The notes below the pieces were generated by a model. That model was not told the DNA's origin and did not search any database. It saw only the letters and a program-made list of their open reading frames with translations. 64,000 bases of DNA, taken from positions 62,001 to 126,000 of the forward strand of contig JOAA01000022.1 of assembly GCA_000720375.1 (NCBI GenBank). Reading direction: 5' to 3'. The stretch is from Rhodococcus rhodnii. GTDB lineage: Bacteria > Actinomycetota > Actinomycetes > Mycobacteriales > Pseudonocardiaceae. Position numbers and translations under genes: made by a program. Shown here one piece after another: positions 18,019 to 28,266 of this stretch (position 1 is the first letter of the stretch; each line of letters opens with the position of its first letter).

Positions 18019-18842
18019 GTCTTCCTCCTGACTGTCGATGTGTCACCTGGGCTGATCAGGCCGTAGTGCCCGTCGTAGCGGCGGTACAGCACACTGCCGC
18101 GCAGATGTTCGTTGTCGATGTAGAACAGGAACGGCAGACCGGTGATGTCCAGTCGCTCAACGGCTTCCGTGGTGCTCAGCACGGGGACGTGAGCCGTGCT
18201 GACCGTGATCGTCAGAGCGTATGGGCTGAACTGATCCGGGTCAGCGGGACCCGCCTGGGCCACGCGGTAGCCGGTCGGCCCTGCCCGGTAGACCACGCTG
18301 TCCAACCTGCTGCCGAGTTCGATGAACAGGTAGAACTCGTAGTCCATGGTGTCCATGTCGAAGGCCGCCTCGTCGATCGTCGCCGGGTCCAACGCGACCG
18401 ACTTGCGCCGGATGATCTCCCGCTCATCAGTTGGGCGCGGGAAATAGGCGGGGCGGTGTGACGGCTCGTTGTTGTGCCGCCATTCGTGCGCCAAGTGCTT
18501 CGGCTGACCGCCGCGTCTGGCCTCCCAGTGCCGGGCAATCCGACGCAGCCGGTGCCGCAGCTTCGCGTCGAGCAGGTCGACCGCCTCCCGAACGGCGTGC
18601 CCGGCCACGCTGACGCGGACCAAGCGGCCGTTGACGTCCACGTTCGCCTGCGCGATCACCGGCTGTGCCATCGACGGGTCGGTGTGCCTCGCCAGCCTCA
18701 CCTTGGCGGAGAGCACCGGTTCGGCAGCGAGGCTCAGCGCTCCGTCCACTTTGGCCCGTGCGTACTCCGCGGCACCGTGGCCGAACCTGCCGCGGATCGA
18801 AACGACGATGTGGGGAGTGCGGGTTGGTTCGACGTGGCGCAT
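18015..18842 (-). CDS. hpf: Long ribosome hibernation factor, RafH/Rv0079-like
   Basis: A 275-residue HPF-type protein that would bind the 30S decoding site and silence ribosomes under stress. The N-terminal half (about 1-105) is an S30AE-like domain: VVSIRGRFGHGAAEYARAKV, VNGRLVRVSVAG, DLLDAKLRHRLRRI. The C-terminal half has sigma54-modulation/S30AE_C-like units, including RRKSVALDPATIDEAAFDMD with YEFYLFIE, and GLPFLFYIDNEHLRGSVLYR with YGLISP. Layout and length match DosR-controlled Rv0079/RafH of M. tuberculosis. It heads the operon hpf-gerW-cmd. The bpa-like gene ends 32 bp upstream on the same strand, so all four may be one transcript. Confidence 0.87.
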   Translation of the reverse strand: MRHVEPTRTPHIVVSIRGRFGHGAAEYARAKVDGALSLAAEPVLSAKVRLARHTDPSMAQPVIAQANVDVNGRLVRVSVAGHAVREAVDLLDAKLRHRLRRIARHWEARRGGQPKHLAHEWRHNNEPSHRPAYFPRPTDEREIIRRKSVALDPATIDEAAFDMDTMDYEFYLFIELGSRLDSVVYRAGPTGYRVAQAGPADPDQFSPYALTITVSTAHVPVLSTTEAVERLDITGLPFLFYIDNEHLRGSVLYRRYDGHYGLISPGDTSTVRRKT

Positions 18843-18874
18843 CGTTTTCTCCTCACGTCAACGCCCTCGTGGTG

Positions 18875-19324
18875 CTACAGGTACTGTCCGGTGCGCACGC
18901 TCTCCCGCGCACCAGTGGTCCGGTTCAACCCGTTGAACGACAGGGCAGTTCCTTCTTGGCTGATCTTGTTGCGCGCATCCGCGACGGTGGCGAGCCGTTG
19001 CGCGGTCAACGCCATCTGAATGCCATCGACCAGCCCTTCCAGCCAGCCGAGCAGCGTTGCCATCGCGACGTGCAACGACTTCTCGGTGCAGCCAGCCAGA
19101 TCTATCCGGACCACCCGCCGCAGTTCAGCGTTGAGTGACGAGTCAAGACACTCGTCGAGTTCCGCCAGACACTCGCGTAGCAGGAACTGCACGCGGACAC
19201 GCGCTGCGTTGTCCATGGGACCCATATGCATCTCCTGCACCACTCGACGTACCACAGCGGTGATCCGGATGAGCTGTGCCGGTGCTGTCACAACTTCTTC
19301 CACGGTGTCTTTCACAGTTCGCAC
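18875..19324 (-). CDS. bpa: Bacterial proteasome activator (Bpa/PafE) paralogue
   Basis: A 149-residue helical protein resembling Bpa (Rv3780), the ATP-independent ring that opens the 20S proteasome gate. The four-helix core is recognisable: APAQLIRITAVVRRVVQEMH, GPMDNAARVRVQFLLRECLA, and LLGWLEGLVDGIQMALTAQR, the family signature. It ends with GQYL, the C-terminal gate-opening tail of Bpa (HbYX-like). It is shorter than canonical Bpa and sits in a dormancy cluster, so it is probably a second, stress-dedicated copy. GTG start at 19324 with GGAG 9 nt upstream. An 8-of-8 DevR-like box lies 73 bp upstream. Confidence 0.85.
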   Translation of the reverse strand: MRTVKDTVEEVVTAPAQLIRITAVVRRVVQEMHMGPMDNAARVRVQFLLRECLAELDECLDSSLNAELRRVVRIDLAGCTEKSLHVAMATLLGWLEGLVDGIQMALTAQRLATVADARNKISQEGTALSFNGLNRTTGARESVRTGQYL

Positions 19325-19351
19325 GGTAAGAACTCCGGCGCGCGACGGTCA

Positions 19352-19410
19352 TGGCCTAAGGGCACAGGCGATGTGGCTGGTGGTCACGGACTCGGTGGGC
19401 CTTTCGGCCC
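19352..19410 (-). promoter_or_regulatory. DevR/DosR-like box upstream of bpa-hpf
   Basis: GGGCCTTTCGGCCC at 19397-19410 is a perfect match to all 8 fixed bases of GGGNCNNNNGNCCC. A weaker TGGCCTAAGGGCAC (6 of 8) is at 19352-19365, centre-to-centre 45 bp, nearly two 23-bp periods. Confidence 0.65.
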
Positions 19411-19433
19411 ACGTTGGGGAGACGCACTGGACA

Positions 19434-20822
19434 TCAGACCCGGGCGGACGCTGTGTCATGGCTTGCGGCGACTAGTTCGGTGATCTCCTGTTCGATCGCC
19501 TGTGCCATCAGATCGACGTCTGGCGTGGTGTCACGGTCGGCTGTCACACCGAATGCGAGGTTGTCGGCGTACGTCAGCACCGAGACCGCGGTCCGCAGCC
19601 GCAACGCGATGGGCACGTAGGGGAAGATCTCGATGATCTCGCGGCCCAGCAGTCTCAACGGCCGCGGTGGCCCCGGCACGTTCGTGGTTACCGTGACCAC
19701 ACTGCGCTGTGGCAAGCGGGCCATCAGCCGGACGATCCAGGCGACTGGTGCGAAGAACTCGTCGGGGACCATCGACGTCATCGTCACACCGGCGGCGGAC
19801 TGCTGTCCTGACTTCAGCCGGGACAGCCGGGAGTGCACAGCGGCCAGCCGTTCTACCGGGTCCTCGATATCGACGGGCAGCATTGGCAACATCGCCGAGA
19901 TCTGGTTGGACAACGTGTGTTCCGTGCTGTCGGGACGGACGGAGACCGGCACGGCTGATCGAACCGCGTCGGCGACCGGCTGCTCGCCCCGTTTGAGCAA
20001 CAGGGTCCGGTATGCGCCTGTGATCGCGGCGAGTACGACATCGTTGACGGTCACGTGGAAGACCCGGGCCACACTGTGCACTGTGGACAAGGACGAACGA
20101 GCGATGCCATAACTGCGGCGGCTGCCGATCGGGCCGACGAGCGACGACCGCGCGGTGGGCAGCAAGGACGACCCATAGGACAGCAAGCCCTGAACGGTTC
20201 TGGCCAGCCGGCGCGTGAAGGTCAGTGGCATGCGCACCATGCGGCCCAGCACGTGTGCTTGTGCCGTCGGGGAGGAAGCGAGTTCGGCGACTGCGAGCAT
20301 CATTGACCGAAATGCGTTTACTGCTTCCGTTGGCGAGACCGGGCCGATCTGCGGGTCACCGTGGCACAGCACGTTGTAGAGATGACTGCCGGACACGCCG
20401 TCGGCCATGCAGTGGTGGACTTTGATGAGCAGCGCCCACGTGTTGTCGGGCAGTCCGTCGATCAGCCAGGCGTCCCACAGCGGCCGGTCGCGGTCCAGTC
20501 GTTCGGACATGATCTCGCCGACCAGTTCGCACAGGGCAGCGTCGTCACCGTGTGGTGCCAGCACGGCTTTGTGGATGTGGCGGGTGATGTCGAAGTGGTG
20601 GTCGTCGATCCAGGCGGGTGGCCGGAGATCGAGCGGTACGGTTCGTACCTTCTGTCGCAACCGTGGAATGGCAGGGACACGGTCGGAGAACAGTTTGGCG
20701 AGTTCGCGCAGCGACGGTGCCGGACCGCGCAGGATTGCAACCGATGCGATCGCGAGCGACACGGCTGGGTCTTCGTCCTCCGCGAGGAGGAACGCACTGT
20801 CCACGGGGCTCAAGCGGTCCAT
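19434..20822 (-). CDS. Wax ester synthase/diacylglycerol acyltransferase (WS/DGAT)
   Basis: A 462-residue acyl-CoA:alcohol/diacylglycerol acyltransferase making triacylglycerol or wax ester storage lipid. It starts MDRLSPVDSAFLLAEDE. The catalytic HHCMADGVSG (HHxxxDG) is near residue 135. NDVVLAAITGAYR and C-terminal VTTNVPGPPRPLRLLGREI are conserved WS/DGAT blocks. The frame is open up to 20996, but family alignment and length support ATG 20822; the ribosome-binding site is weak. It is divergent from acsA, with an 8-of-8 box (20889-20902) between. M. tuberculosis Tgs1, its functional counterpart, is a DosR target used for lipid storage in non-replicating cells. Confidence 0.92.
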   Translation of the reverse strand: MDRLSPVDSAFLLAEDEDPAVSLAIASVAILRGPAPSLRELAKLFSDRVPAIPRLRQKVRTVPLDLRPPAWIDDHHFDITRHIHKAVLAPHGDDAALCELVGEIMSERLDRDRPLWDAWLIDGLPDNTWALLIKVHHCMADGVSGSHLYNVLCHGDPQIGPVSPTEAVNAFRSMMLAVAELASSPTAQAHVLGRMVRMPLTFTRRLARTVQGLLSYGSSLLPTARSSLVGPIGSRRSYGIARSSLSTVHSVARVFHVTVNDVVLAAITGAYRTLLLKRGEQPVADAVRSAVPVSVRPDSTEHTLSNQISAMLPMLPVDIEDPVERLAAVHSRLSRLKSGQQSAAGVTMTSMVPDEFFAPVAWIVRLMARLPQRSVVTVTTNVPGPPRPLRLLGREIIEIFPYVPIALRLRTAVSVLTYADNLAFGVTADRDTTPDVDLMAQAIEQEITELVAASHDTASARV

Positions 20823-20888
20823 ACCACGATCCGTTCTGACGCGGTGTGCTTGCGCTTCCACGGTTGCACCGGTGGCGCTCCTGCACAG

Positions 20889-20902
20889 GGGCCTAAAGAC
20901 CC
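20889..20902. promoter_or_regulatory. DevR/DosR-like box (WS/DGAT-acsA divergent promoter)
   Basis: GGGCCTAAAGACCC matches all 8 fixed positions and, with TAAAG at its centre, is very close to the mycobacterial core GGGACTWWAGTCCC. It is 67 bp upstream of the acyltransferase ATG and 78 bp upstream of acsA. Confidence 0.75.
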
Positions 20903-20979
20903 GCCCGTACCCGGTATTCAGCCTCTGCATGCCCACGTCCGGACGGGGCCAGCCTGTGGAGGACTGACGGAGGTGTCGC

Positions 20980-22733
<1,754 letters not shown>

Positions 22734-22737
<4 letters not shown>

Positions 22738-23693
22738 GCAAGCACGAACTGGAACTGCTGCGCGAAATGGTGCGTATCCGCCGGTTCGAAGAGAAGTGCG
22801 CGCAGTTGTACAGCTCCTCGCAGATCCGCGGTTTCCTGCACCTGTACATCGGAGAAGAGGCCATCGCGGCAGGCGCCATGGCCACGTTGGGACCACAGGA
22901 CGCCGTCGTGTCGACCTATCGTGAACACGGGCATGCTCTGGCCCGAGGCGTGCCGATGGATGCCGTGATGGCCGAGATGTTCGGCCGTGTCACCGGGTGC
23001 AGCCGTGGCCGCGGTGGCTCCATGCACCTGTTCGACGTCGAGCGGCGGTTCTACGGCGGAAACGCCATCGTCGGCGGCGGCCTGCCGCTCGCGGTCGGCC
23101 TCGGCCTCGCCGACGCGATGAACGAACGGAACCGCGTCACCGCGTGCTTCTTCGGCGACGGCGCGATGGCGGAGGGCGAATTCCACGAGTCGCTCAACCT
23201 CGCCGCACTGTGGCGGTTGCCGGTGCTTTTCTGCTGTGAGAACAACATGTACGCGATGGGCACGGCCTTATCCCAGGAGCACGCGGCGACTGATCTCGCG
23301 TTACGGGCCAGCTCGTACGGCATGCCTGCGTGGGCCGTCGATGGCATGGACGTGACCAAAGTGGAGGATGCGGTCCGCCGGGCGGTCGACACCATCACCG
23401 GCGGGCACGGCCCGTGCTTCCTCGAGCTGAAGACATTCCGCTTCCGCGCGCACTCGATGTACGACCCGGACCGCTACGGCCACAAGGAGGAGATCGAGGA
23501 CTGGCGTCGGTACGATCCGATCCCAGCCTTGGTCGAACGGATGCGTGCTGCCGGAACCCTGCCGGACGGCGAACCGGACGCGATGATCGCGGAAGTCGAC
23601 GCCGAACTGGACAAGGCCATCAAGAGTGCGGCCGCCGCTCCCGAGGAGCCCGTCGACGACTTGACCAGATTCGTCTACTCGGAGCCGTCATGA
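22734..23693 (+). CDS. pdhA: Pyruvate dehydrogenase E1 component, alpha subunit
   Basis: A 319-residue thiamine-diphosphate-dependent 2-oxoacid dehydrogenase subunit. [16 protein letters not shown] is the N-terminal family signature. [20 protein letters not shown] is the active-site loop. [20 protein letters not shown] with ENN some 10 residues later is the TPP-binding GDG-N motif. [14 protein letters not shown] holds the phosphorylation-loop region. The alpha/beta split form is typical of pyruvate or acetoin dehydrogenases; pyruvate is favoured by family look, but acetoin (AcoA) is not excluded. ATGA-type overlaps on both sides. Confidence 0.9.
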
Positions 23694-24667
23694 CCACTTA
23701 CCGGGAAGCCCTGCGAGAAGCGCTGCGGGACGCCCTACGCCGCGATGAGCGTGTGTTCCTGATGGGCGAGGACGTCGGCCGGTACGGCGGCTGCTACGCG
23801 GTGAGCCTCGGACTGCTCGAGGAATTCGGCCCGGAACGCGTCCGCGACACCCCACTGTCTGAGTCGGCGTTCGTCGGCGCCGGGATCGGCGCCGCGCTCG
23901 GCGGGATGCGACCGATCGTCGAGATCATGACGGTCAACTTCAGCCTGCTCGCCCTCGACCAGATCCTCAACAACGCCGCCACCCTGCTGCACATGTCCGG
24001 CGGCCAGGTGAACGTGCCGCTGGTGATCCGGATGACCACCGGCGCGGGCCGCCAGCTCGCCGCCCAGCACTCGCACAGCCTGGAAGGCTGGTACGCACAC
24101 ATCCCCGGCCTGCGGATCGTCGCTCCGGCAACACTGGAGGACGCCAGGGGGATGCTGTGGACGGCACTGAACGATCCGGACCCGGTGCTGATGTTCGAGC
24201 ACGGCACGTTGTACAACATGGAGGGTGAGCTGGCGCCCGGTGCCGGTCCGGTGGACATCTCGCGGGCGGTCGTCCGACAGCCCGGCGACGATGTCACGCT
24301 GATCACCTACGGCGGAACGCTCGGCAAAACCTTGCAGGCCGCCGAGGAACTCGCTGGTCATGGTATCTCTGCGGAAGTCATCGACCTGCGGACACTGCGC
24401 CCTTTGGACGACGAGACGATCATCGGATCCGTCCGGCGCACGCACCATGCGGTGATCGTGGACGAAGGCTGGCGCAGTGGCAGCATCTCCGCGGAGATCA
24501 GCGCGCGGATCACCGAGAACGCCTTCTTCGATCTGGACGCGCCGGTCGAGCGGGTGTGTTCGGCCGAGGTGCCGATCCCGTACGCCAAGCAACTGGAGGA
24601 CGCCGCGTTGCCGCAGCCGGAGGCGATCGTCGAGGCTGCGATCCGGGCGGTGGGCAAGGATGTCTGA
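23690..24667 (+). CDS. pdhB: Pyruvate dehydrogenase E1 component, beta subunit
   Basis: A 325-residue transketolase-like beta subunit completing the E1 heterotetramer. Start [20 protein letters not shown], then [12 protein letters not shown] (TPP diphosphate side), [20 protein letters not shown], and [20 protein letters not shown]. The C-terminal transketolase domain has [20 protein letters not shown] and [19 protein letters not shown] 23690 overlaps the alpha stop by 4 bp, and its end overlaps the E2 start by 8 bp. Confidence 0.92.
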   Translation: MTTYREALREALRDALRRDERVFLMGEDVGRYGGCYAVSLGLLEEFGPERVRDTPLSESAFVGAGIGAALGGMRPIVEIMTVNFSLLALDQILNNAATLLHMSGGQVNVPLVIRMTTGAGRQLAAQHSHSLEGWYAHIPGLRIVAPATLEDARGMLWTALNDPDPVLMFEHGTLYNMEGELAPGAGPVDISRAVVRQPGDDVTLITYGGTLGKTLQAAEELAGHGISAEVIDLRTLRPLDDETIIGSVRRTHHAVIVDEGWRSGSISAEISARITENAFFDLDAPVERVCSAEVPIPYAKQLEDAALPQPEAIVEAAIRAVGKDV

Positions 24668-25952
24668 GTTCCGGATGCCGTCGCTCGGTGCTGACATGGA
24701 GTCGGGGACTCTGCTGGAATGGCTGGTCAAGCCGGGTGATGTCGTCCACAAAGGAGATATCGTCGCGGTCATCGACACCGACAAGGCAGCGGTGGAGATC
24801 GAGTGTTTCGACAGCGGCACCATCGAGGAGATTCTGGTTCCCGAGGGGCAACGGGTCCCGGTCGGCACGGCGCTCGCGATGATCGGTACGGCCGAGTCGG
24901 AGCCGGTGGCTGTGCCGCCTGAGCCGGAAACCGTGCCGCCGTCGCCACCGAAGCCCGTTGCCGCTCCGCTCGCAGGTCCACTCGTTCGTAAGCTGGCCAA
25001 GGAATTGGGCGTGGATCTGAGCAAGGTCCGCGGCACAGGCCGGGGAAACGGCATCACGCGGGCCGACGTGCGACGAGCTGCCGAACCGCCGCCCGCGCCG
25101 AAGGCCGCGCCGCCTCGTGACCGGAGGGTGACGCCCTATGCCCGCCGTCTGGCCAAGGAACTGGGCGTGGACCTGGCCGCATTGCCGATGACAGACAGCC
25201 CGGTCCGAGCCGCTGACATCCGCGAAGCCGCGCAAGTGCCCGCTCCGGAGGCCAGCACGCCGACCGCTCCCGTCGCACCCGCATCGCGGGCTGAGAGCAT
25301 GCGGCAGGCCACGGCCACGTTGATGGCCCGCTCCAAACGGGAGATCCCGCACTACTACCTCAGCTCCACCGTGGACATGAGCGCCGCCTTGGCCTGGCTG
25401 CGGGACGTCAACCGCGATCTGCCGGTGGAGCGGCGGGTACTTCCCGCTGCGGTCCTGCTCGCCGCGACCGCGCGTGCCGTGGCGAAAGTGCCCGCCCTCA
25501 ATGGGTTCTGGGTCGACGACCGATTTCAGCCGTCGACCCCCGTCAACCTCGGCGTCGCGGTCTCCATCCGTGGTGGTGGCCTCGTCACACCTGCTATCGC
25601 AGAGGCCGCGTCCCTGAGCGCGATCGAGATGATGGACCGCCTGCGTGACTTGGTGACGCGTGCCCGTGGCGGGAGATTGCGCGCAGGCGAGCTGACCACC
25701 GCCACGATTACCGTGTCCAACATGGGTGACCTCGGTGTGGACGAAGTGTTCGGCGTGATCTTCCCGCCCCAGGTCGCACTGGTCGGCTTCGGCAAGGTCC
25801 TGGACCGGCCATGGGCGGTCGACGGGTTGTTGGGTGTCCGCCCGGTCGTGACCGTCACGCTGTCAGCGGACCACCGGGCGACCGACGGTCACACCGGCGG
25901 ACGGCTACTGGACATCATCGGTCAACTACTGAACAAACCGGAGGAGTTGTGA
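24660..25952 (+). CDS. pdhC: Dihydrolipoamide acetyltransferase (E2) with two subunit-binding domains
   Basis: A 430-residue E2. A lipoyl domain (about 1-78) carries the lipoylated Lys42 in [12 protein letters not shown]. Two peripheral subunit-binding-like domains follow in tandem, about 105-142 ([20 protein letters not shown]) and 158-193 ([20 protein letters not shown]), separated by Pro/Ala linkers. The catalytic domain (about 205-430) ends with [14 protein letters not shown], the DHRxxDG acyltransferase site. Most actinobacterial E2s have a single binding domain, so the duplication is unusual. No E3 (lipoamide dehydrogenase) gene is in this operon; a shared E3 from elsewhere is inferred. 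Confidence 0.92.
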   Translation: MSEFRMPSLGADMESGTLLEWLVKPGDVVHKGDIVAVIDTDKAAVEIECFDSGTIEEILVPEGQRVPVGTALAMIGTAESEPVAVPPEPETVPPSPPKPVAAPLAGPLVRKLAKELGVDLSKVRGTGRGNGITRADVRRAAEPPPAPKAAPPRDRRVTPYARRLAKELGVDLAALPMTDSPVRAADIREAAQVPAPEASTPTAPVAPASRAESMRQATATLMARSKREIPHYYLSSTVDMSAALAWLRDVNRDLPVERRVLPAAVLLAATARAVAKVPALNGFWVDDRFQPSTPVNLGVAVSIRGGGLVTPAIAEAASLSAIEMMDRLRDLVTRARGGRLRAGELTTATITVSNMGDLGVDEVFGVIFPPQVALVGFGKVLDRPWAVDGLLGVRPVVTVTLSADHRATDGHTGGRLLDIIGQLLNKPEEL

Positions 25953-26182
25953 CACCGCTACAGGCAAGAGAAGCAGTCGCGGCGGCACTGGCGGCCGTCG
26001 CCCCGGACGCGGACCTCGGGCAGATCTCCGACGACGAGGACATGCGCACCGCGTTCGAACTCGACTCGATCGACTTCCAGGCGTTCGCGGCCCGGCTGGC
26101 GGAGCGAACGGGCGAGCCGATCGCCGAGGACGAGTACATCCAACTGTCCACAGTGTCTGGATGTGTCAAGTTCCTCGGCTGA
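25949..26182 (+). CDS. Acyl carrier protein
   Basis: A 77-residue phosphopantetheine-binding domain. FELDSIDFQAFAARL contains the Ser that receives the 4'-phosphopantetheine arm (xDSIDF instead of the usual DSLDx). GTG start overlaps the E2 stop (GTGA) with GAGGAG 3-8 nt upstream. A carrier protein at the end of an acs-pdh operon is unexpected: pyruvate dehydrogenase complexes do not use an ACP. It might receive acyl groups from the ACS or E2 for lipid synthesis (speculation). Confidence 0.82.
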   Translation: MTPLQAREAVAAALAAVAPDADLGQISDDEDMRTAFELDSIDFQAFAARLAERTGEPIAEDEYIQLSTVSGCVKFLG

Positions 26183-26190
26183 TGTTCTGC

Positions 26191-27156
26191 TCAGCGAGGC
26201 ACAAGCATGATCCATACCGGTCCGGCCGCCATAGGCACGGCGACGCCGTCCTTGGTGGTGAACCGGGTCGGATCGGCTGCGGTCGGACGTGACCACGTGG
26301 TGCTGTACGACATACCGTTCCGCAGCACGGTCGCGGGCCCCGAACCGATGGTGACTGCGACGGGCGAGGCGCTGCCTTGCACATCCTCGGCATGCGGACC
26401 GCCTACGACGACAACTCGTTGCACGACAATGGTTGCCGCAGTAAGCGGACCGGATTCAGTGGATACGACCGGACTGCCGTCCATCGTGATCAGCCAGCGG
26501 CCATCTCGCCACGTGATGTCGTACGTCGCTGCCGCGAATTGGATCCGGTGATGGGCAACGGGTACACCGAGAGACGATGCAGGACCGAAGACCAGGACGT
26601 CGCTGTCCGTGCCGGAGACAGGTAGCCGGTTGGGATGGACATAGAGGTTGTGCGGCGCTGCTCGGTGGGTGTCTCGGAAGTACGCGGACGGAACCTCGCG
26701 AGGCGAGGCATTGACCAGTGGACGCAGCAGAGGCAGCACGTGCGATGCCGCGCCCGAATACGCGAGGACCGGTTTGCCGTATTGGGCAAGCAATCCGACG
26801 TCCGTCTGCCGGGCACTGCGTACGGGGCCAGTCACTGTAGGCCGTTGTCCTTGGTACACCGTGACCAATCGGGTCAGACCGCCTTCGACCGGTTCGACGT
26901 AGACGACGTCCGCTAGGCCGAGGCCGGTCTGTGGCCGTGCCGCAGCCACATTGTCGATCTTCACGGCCAGTGTGCCGGACTTGGTGGGCAAGGGCGAAGC
27001 TGACGGCTCGGATGACTCTGACGCCGTGGTGGGCGGAGGCTGGCCGACTGGAGCCGGGTCCGGCCGCCAGGGAGCCAGCACGAGGAGTGCCACCAGCCCG
27101 GCTACGGCGAGCACCACTGCGACGATCACCAGCGCTGTCCGTTGATGCTTGCGCAT
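26191..27156 (-). CDS. DUF3048-domain exported protein
   Basis: A 321-residue membrane-anchored or exported protein. An N-terminal hydrophobic helix (TALVIVAVVLAVAGLVALLV, about 7-26) is followed by a Pro/Ser-rich linker to about 60. The DUF3048 domain then starts with LAVKIDNVAAARPQTGLGLA and ADVVYVEPVEGGLTRLVTVY, and PVRSARQTD follows. The C-terminal YerB-like part has YDITWRDGRWLITMDGSP and ends GPVWIMLVPR. No lipobox cysteine is seen at the helix end, so an uncleaved anchor is possible. ATG 27156 is chosen over the longer frame because AAAGGAA precedes it. It converges on the ACP gene with 8 bp between stops. Confidence 0.82.
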   Translation of the reverse strand: MRKHQRTALVIVAVVLAVAGLVALLVLAPWRPDPAPVGQPPPTTASESSEPSASPLPTKSGTLAVKIDNVAAARPQTGLGLADVVYVEPVEGGLTRLVTVYQGQRPTVTGPVRSARQTDVGLLAQYGKPVLAYSGAASHVLPLLRPLVNASPREVPSAYFRDTHRAAPHNLYVHPNRLPVSGTDSDVLVFGPASSLGVPVAHHRIQFAAATYDITWRDGRWLITMDGSPVVSTESGPLTAATIVVQRVVVVGGPHAEDVQGSASPVAVTIGSGPATVLRNGMSYSTTWSRPTAADPTRFTTKDGVAVPMAAGPVWIMLVPR

Positions 27157-27211
27157 GGCGATTCCTTTCTCTTCCTCCTTCCAGATAGCTCGAAGAATCC
27201 CCGCCCGCACA

Positions 27212-27248
27212 GGGCACAACGGCGGAGAAAGTAAGGGCCGGAAGGCCC
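27212..27248. promoter_or_regulatory. DevR/DosR-like box pair (DUF3048/Rv1738-like divergent promoter)
   Basis: GGGCCGGAAGGCCC at 27235-27248 matches all 8 fixed positions. GGGCACAACGGCGG at 27212-27225 matches 5 of 8, with centres again 23 bp apart. Confidence 0.65.
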
Positions 27249-27326
27249 GGCGACGACGGGGAACCAGCCAGTAGTGCCCGGGCGGGCGTTCGCGCGACGG
27301 TCGAACCGATCGAAAGGAGGCCAACC

Positions 27327-27596
27327 ATGGTTGAAGCGAAGCGTTGGCACGTGGAGGTTTTCATAGACGAGCACGAGGACCGGACCCGCGCGACGGCACG
27401 GCTGCGGACAAGGGACGAGACCAACCTGACCGGTGTCGGGCTGGCCCGGTGCAACCCAGGTGACACGAGCGTCCCGGAGATCGGCGACGAACTCGCTGTC
27501 GCCCGCGCGTTGTCCGATCTGGCACACAAGTTGCTGGACGTGGTGACCGAGGACATCGAGGCGGTCACGCACCGGCCGGCCAAGCTGGCCCGGTGA
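27327..27596 (+). CDS. DUF1876 protein, Rv1738-like
   Basis: An 89-residue single-domain protein closely resembling M. tuberculosis Rv1738, one of the most strongly DosR-induced proteins. Its dimer structure resembles hibernation-promoting factors. Shared features: a [20 protein letters not shown] strand-helix start, [16 protein letters not shown] loop (here [20 protein letters not shown]), [16 protein letters not shown], and IEAVTHRPA near the end. AAAGGAGG lies 6 nt before ATG. The box at 27235 lies 85 bp upstream. Likely a ribosome-silencing factor acting alongside the HPF-like protein at 18.0-18.8 kb. Confidence 0.92.
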   Translation: MVEAKRWHVEVFIDEHEDRTRATARLRTRDETNLTGVGLARCNPGDTSVPEIGDELAVARALSDLAHKLLDVVTEDIEAVTHRPAKLAR

Positions 27597-27603
27597 AGAT
27601 ACA

Positions 27604-27637
27604 GTGACGGTCCACAAAGGATTTTGCGGACCGTCAC
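27604..27637. terminator. Convergent terminator hairpin
   Basis: GTGACGGTCC (27604-27613) pairs with GGACCGTCAC (27628-27637). CAAA/TTTG inside the loop extends the stem past a one-base bulge. GGACCGTCAC recurs at 27642-27651. It lies between the stops of the Rv1738-like and GyrI-like genes. Confidence 0.7.
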
Positions 27638-27658
27638 ACGTGGACCGTCACACAGTGA

Positions 27659-28129
27659 TCATGCGCGTATCCCGAGGAGGACCTCGGTGAGGTAGTCGCT
27701 CGGGTCGCGCTTGCTGTCCGGTCCCGCCAGGTAGACCTCGGTCGGCGGTCCGTTGACGTGGTACCCACGGGCACCTGCCCATTCGGCCAGCGCGCGATGC
27801 GCTTCACCAATGCCCTCGTACGGCCCCCGGTGCACCGCGCGGGCGACGTAGCACTCGGGCCGCCGCATTGCTCCCGGCACTCCGTCAATCGGGCCGGTCA
27901 CCGGGAGGTCGACCCCGATCCGGGCAGGCTGTCTGGACCCCGGCGTGAACTCGCTCAAGTACATCACCTCCGGTGGCCCGCACGGGTGCAGGCCTTTCTC
28001 AGTGGCCTGCGCGAACAACTTCTCGACGGTGCTGCCGATGGCCGTGCCGATCTCGCTGGGTGGCGTACTGACCGGCGCCCGCAGCACCTCGTCGGCGGGT
28101 CTGCGCATCAAATCGACCCGGTAACCCAT
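27659..28129 (-). CDS. GyrI-like / AraC effector-binding domain protein
   Basis: A 156-residue stand-alone GyrI-like (SOUL/BRE) domain. Conserved pieces: VDLMRRPADEVLRAPVSTPP at the N-terminus, GLHPCGPPEVMYLSEFTPG in the middle, VARAVHRGPYEGIGEAHRAL (the family HxGPY motif), and GPPTEVYLAGPDSKRDPSDY followed by TEVLLGI. Such domains bind small hydrophobic ligands; some inhibit gyrase. ATG 28129 is preferred over the frame start at 28144 because GGAGGG is 7 nt before it. Divergent from the pncB-like gene across two DevR-like boxes. Confidence 0.87.
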   Translation of the reverse strand: MGYRVDLMRRPADEVLRAPVSTPPSEIGTAIGSTVEKLFAQATEKGLHPCGPPEVMYLSEFTPGSRQPARIGVDLPVTGPIDGVPGAMRRPECYVARAVHRGPYEGIGEAHRALAEWAGARGYHVNGPPTEVYLAGPDSKRDPSDYLTEVLLGIRA

Positions 28130-28195
28130 GGTGTCTCCCTCCACTTCAGATGGGCGTCCATGGCCGACTATGCGTCCGCACCGCCGTGCCGAGCA

Positions 28196-28232
28196 GGTCC
28201 CAATGGCCCGGTCGCTGACGGTCGTTGTGCCC
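28196..28232. promoter_or_regulatory. Tandem DevR/DosR-like boxes
   Basis: GGTCCCAATGGCCC at 28196-28209 matches 7 of 8 fixed bases and CGGTCGTTGTGCCC at 28219-28232 matches 6 of 8, with centres 23 bp apart. They lie between the GyrI-like gene and the nicotinate phosphoribosyltransferase gene. Confidence 0.6.
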
Positions 28233-28266
28233 TTTCCCGCCAGGAGAAGACGGTGATCCTGCAGGT

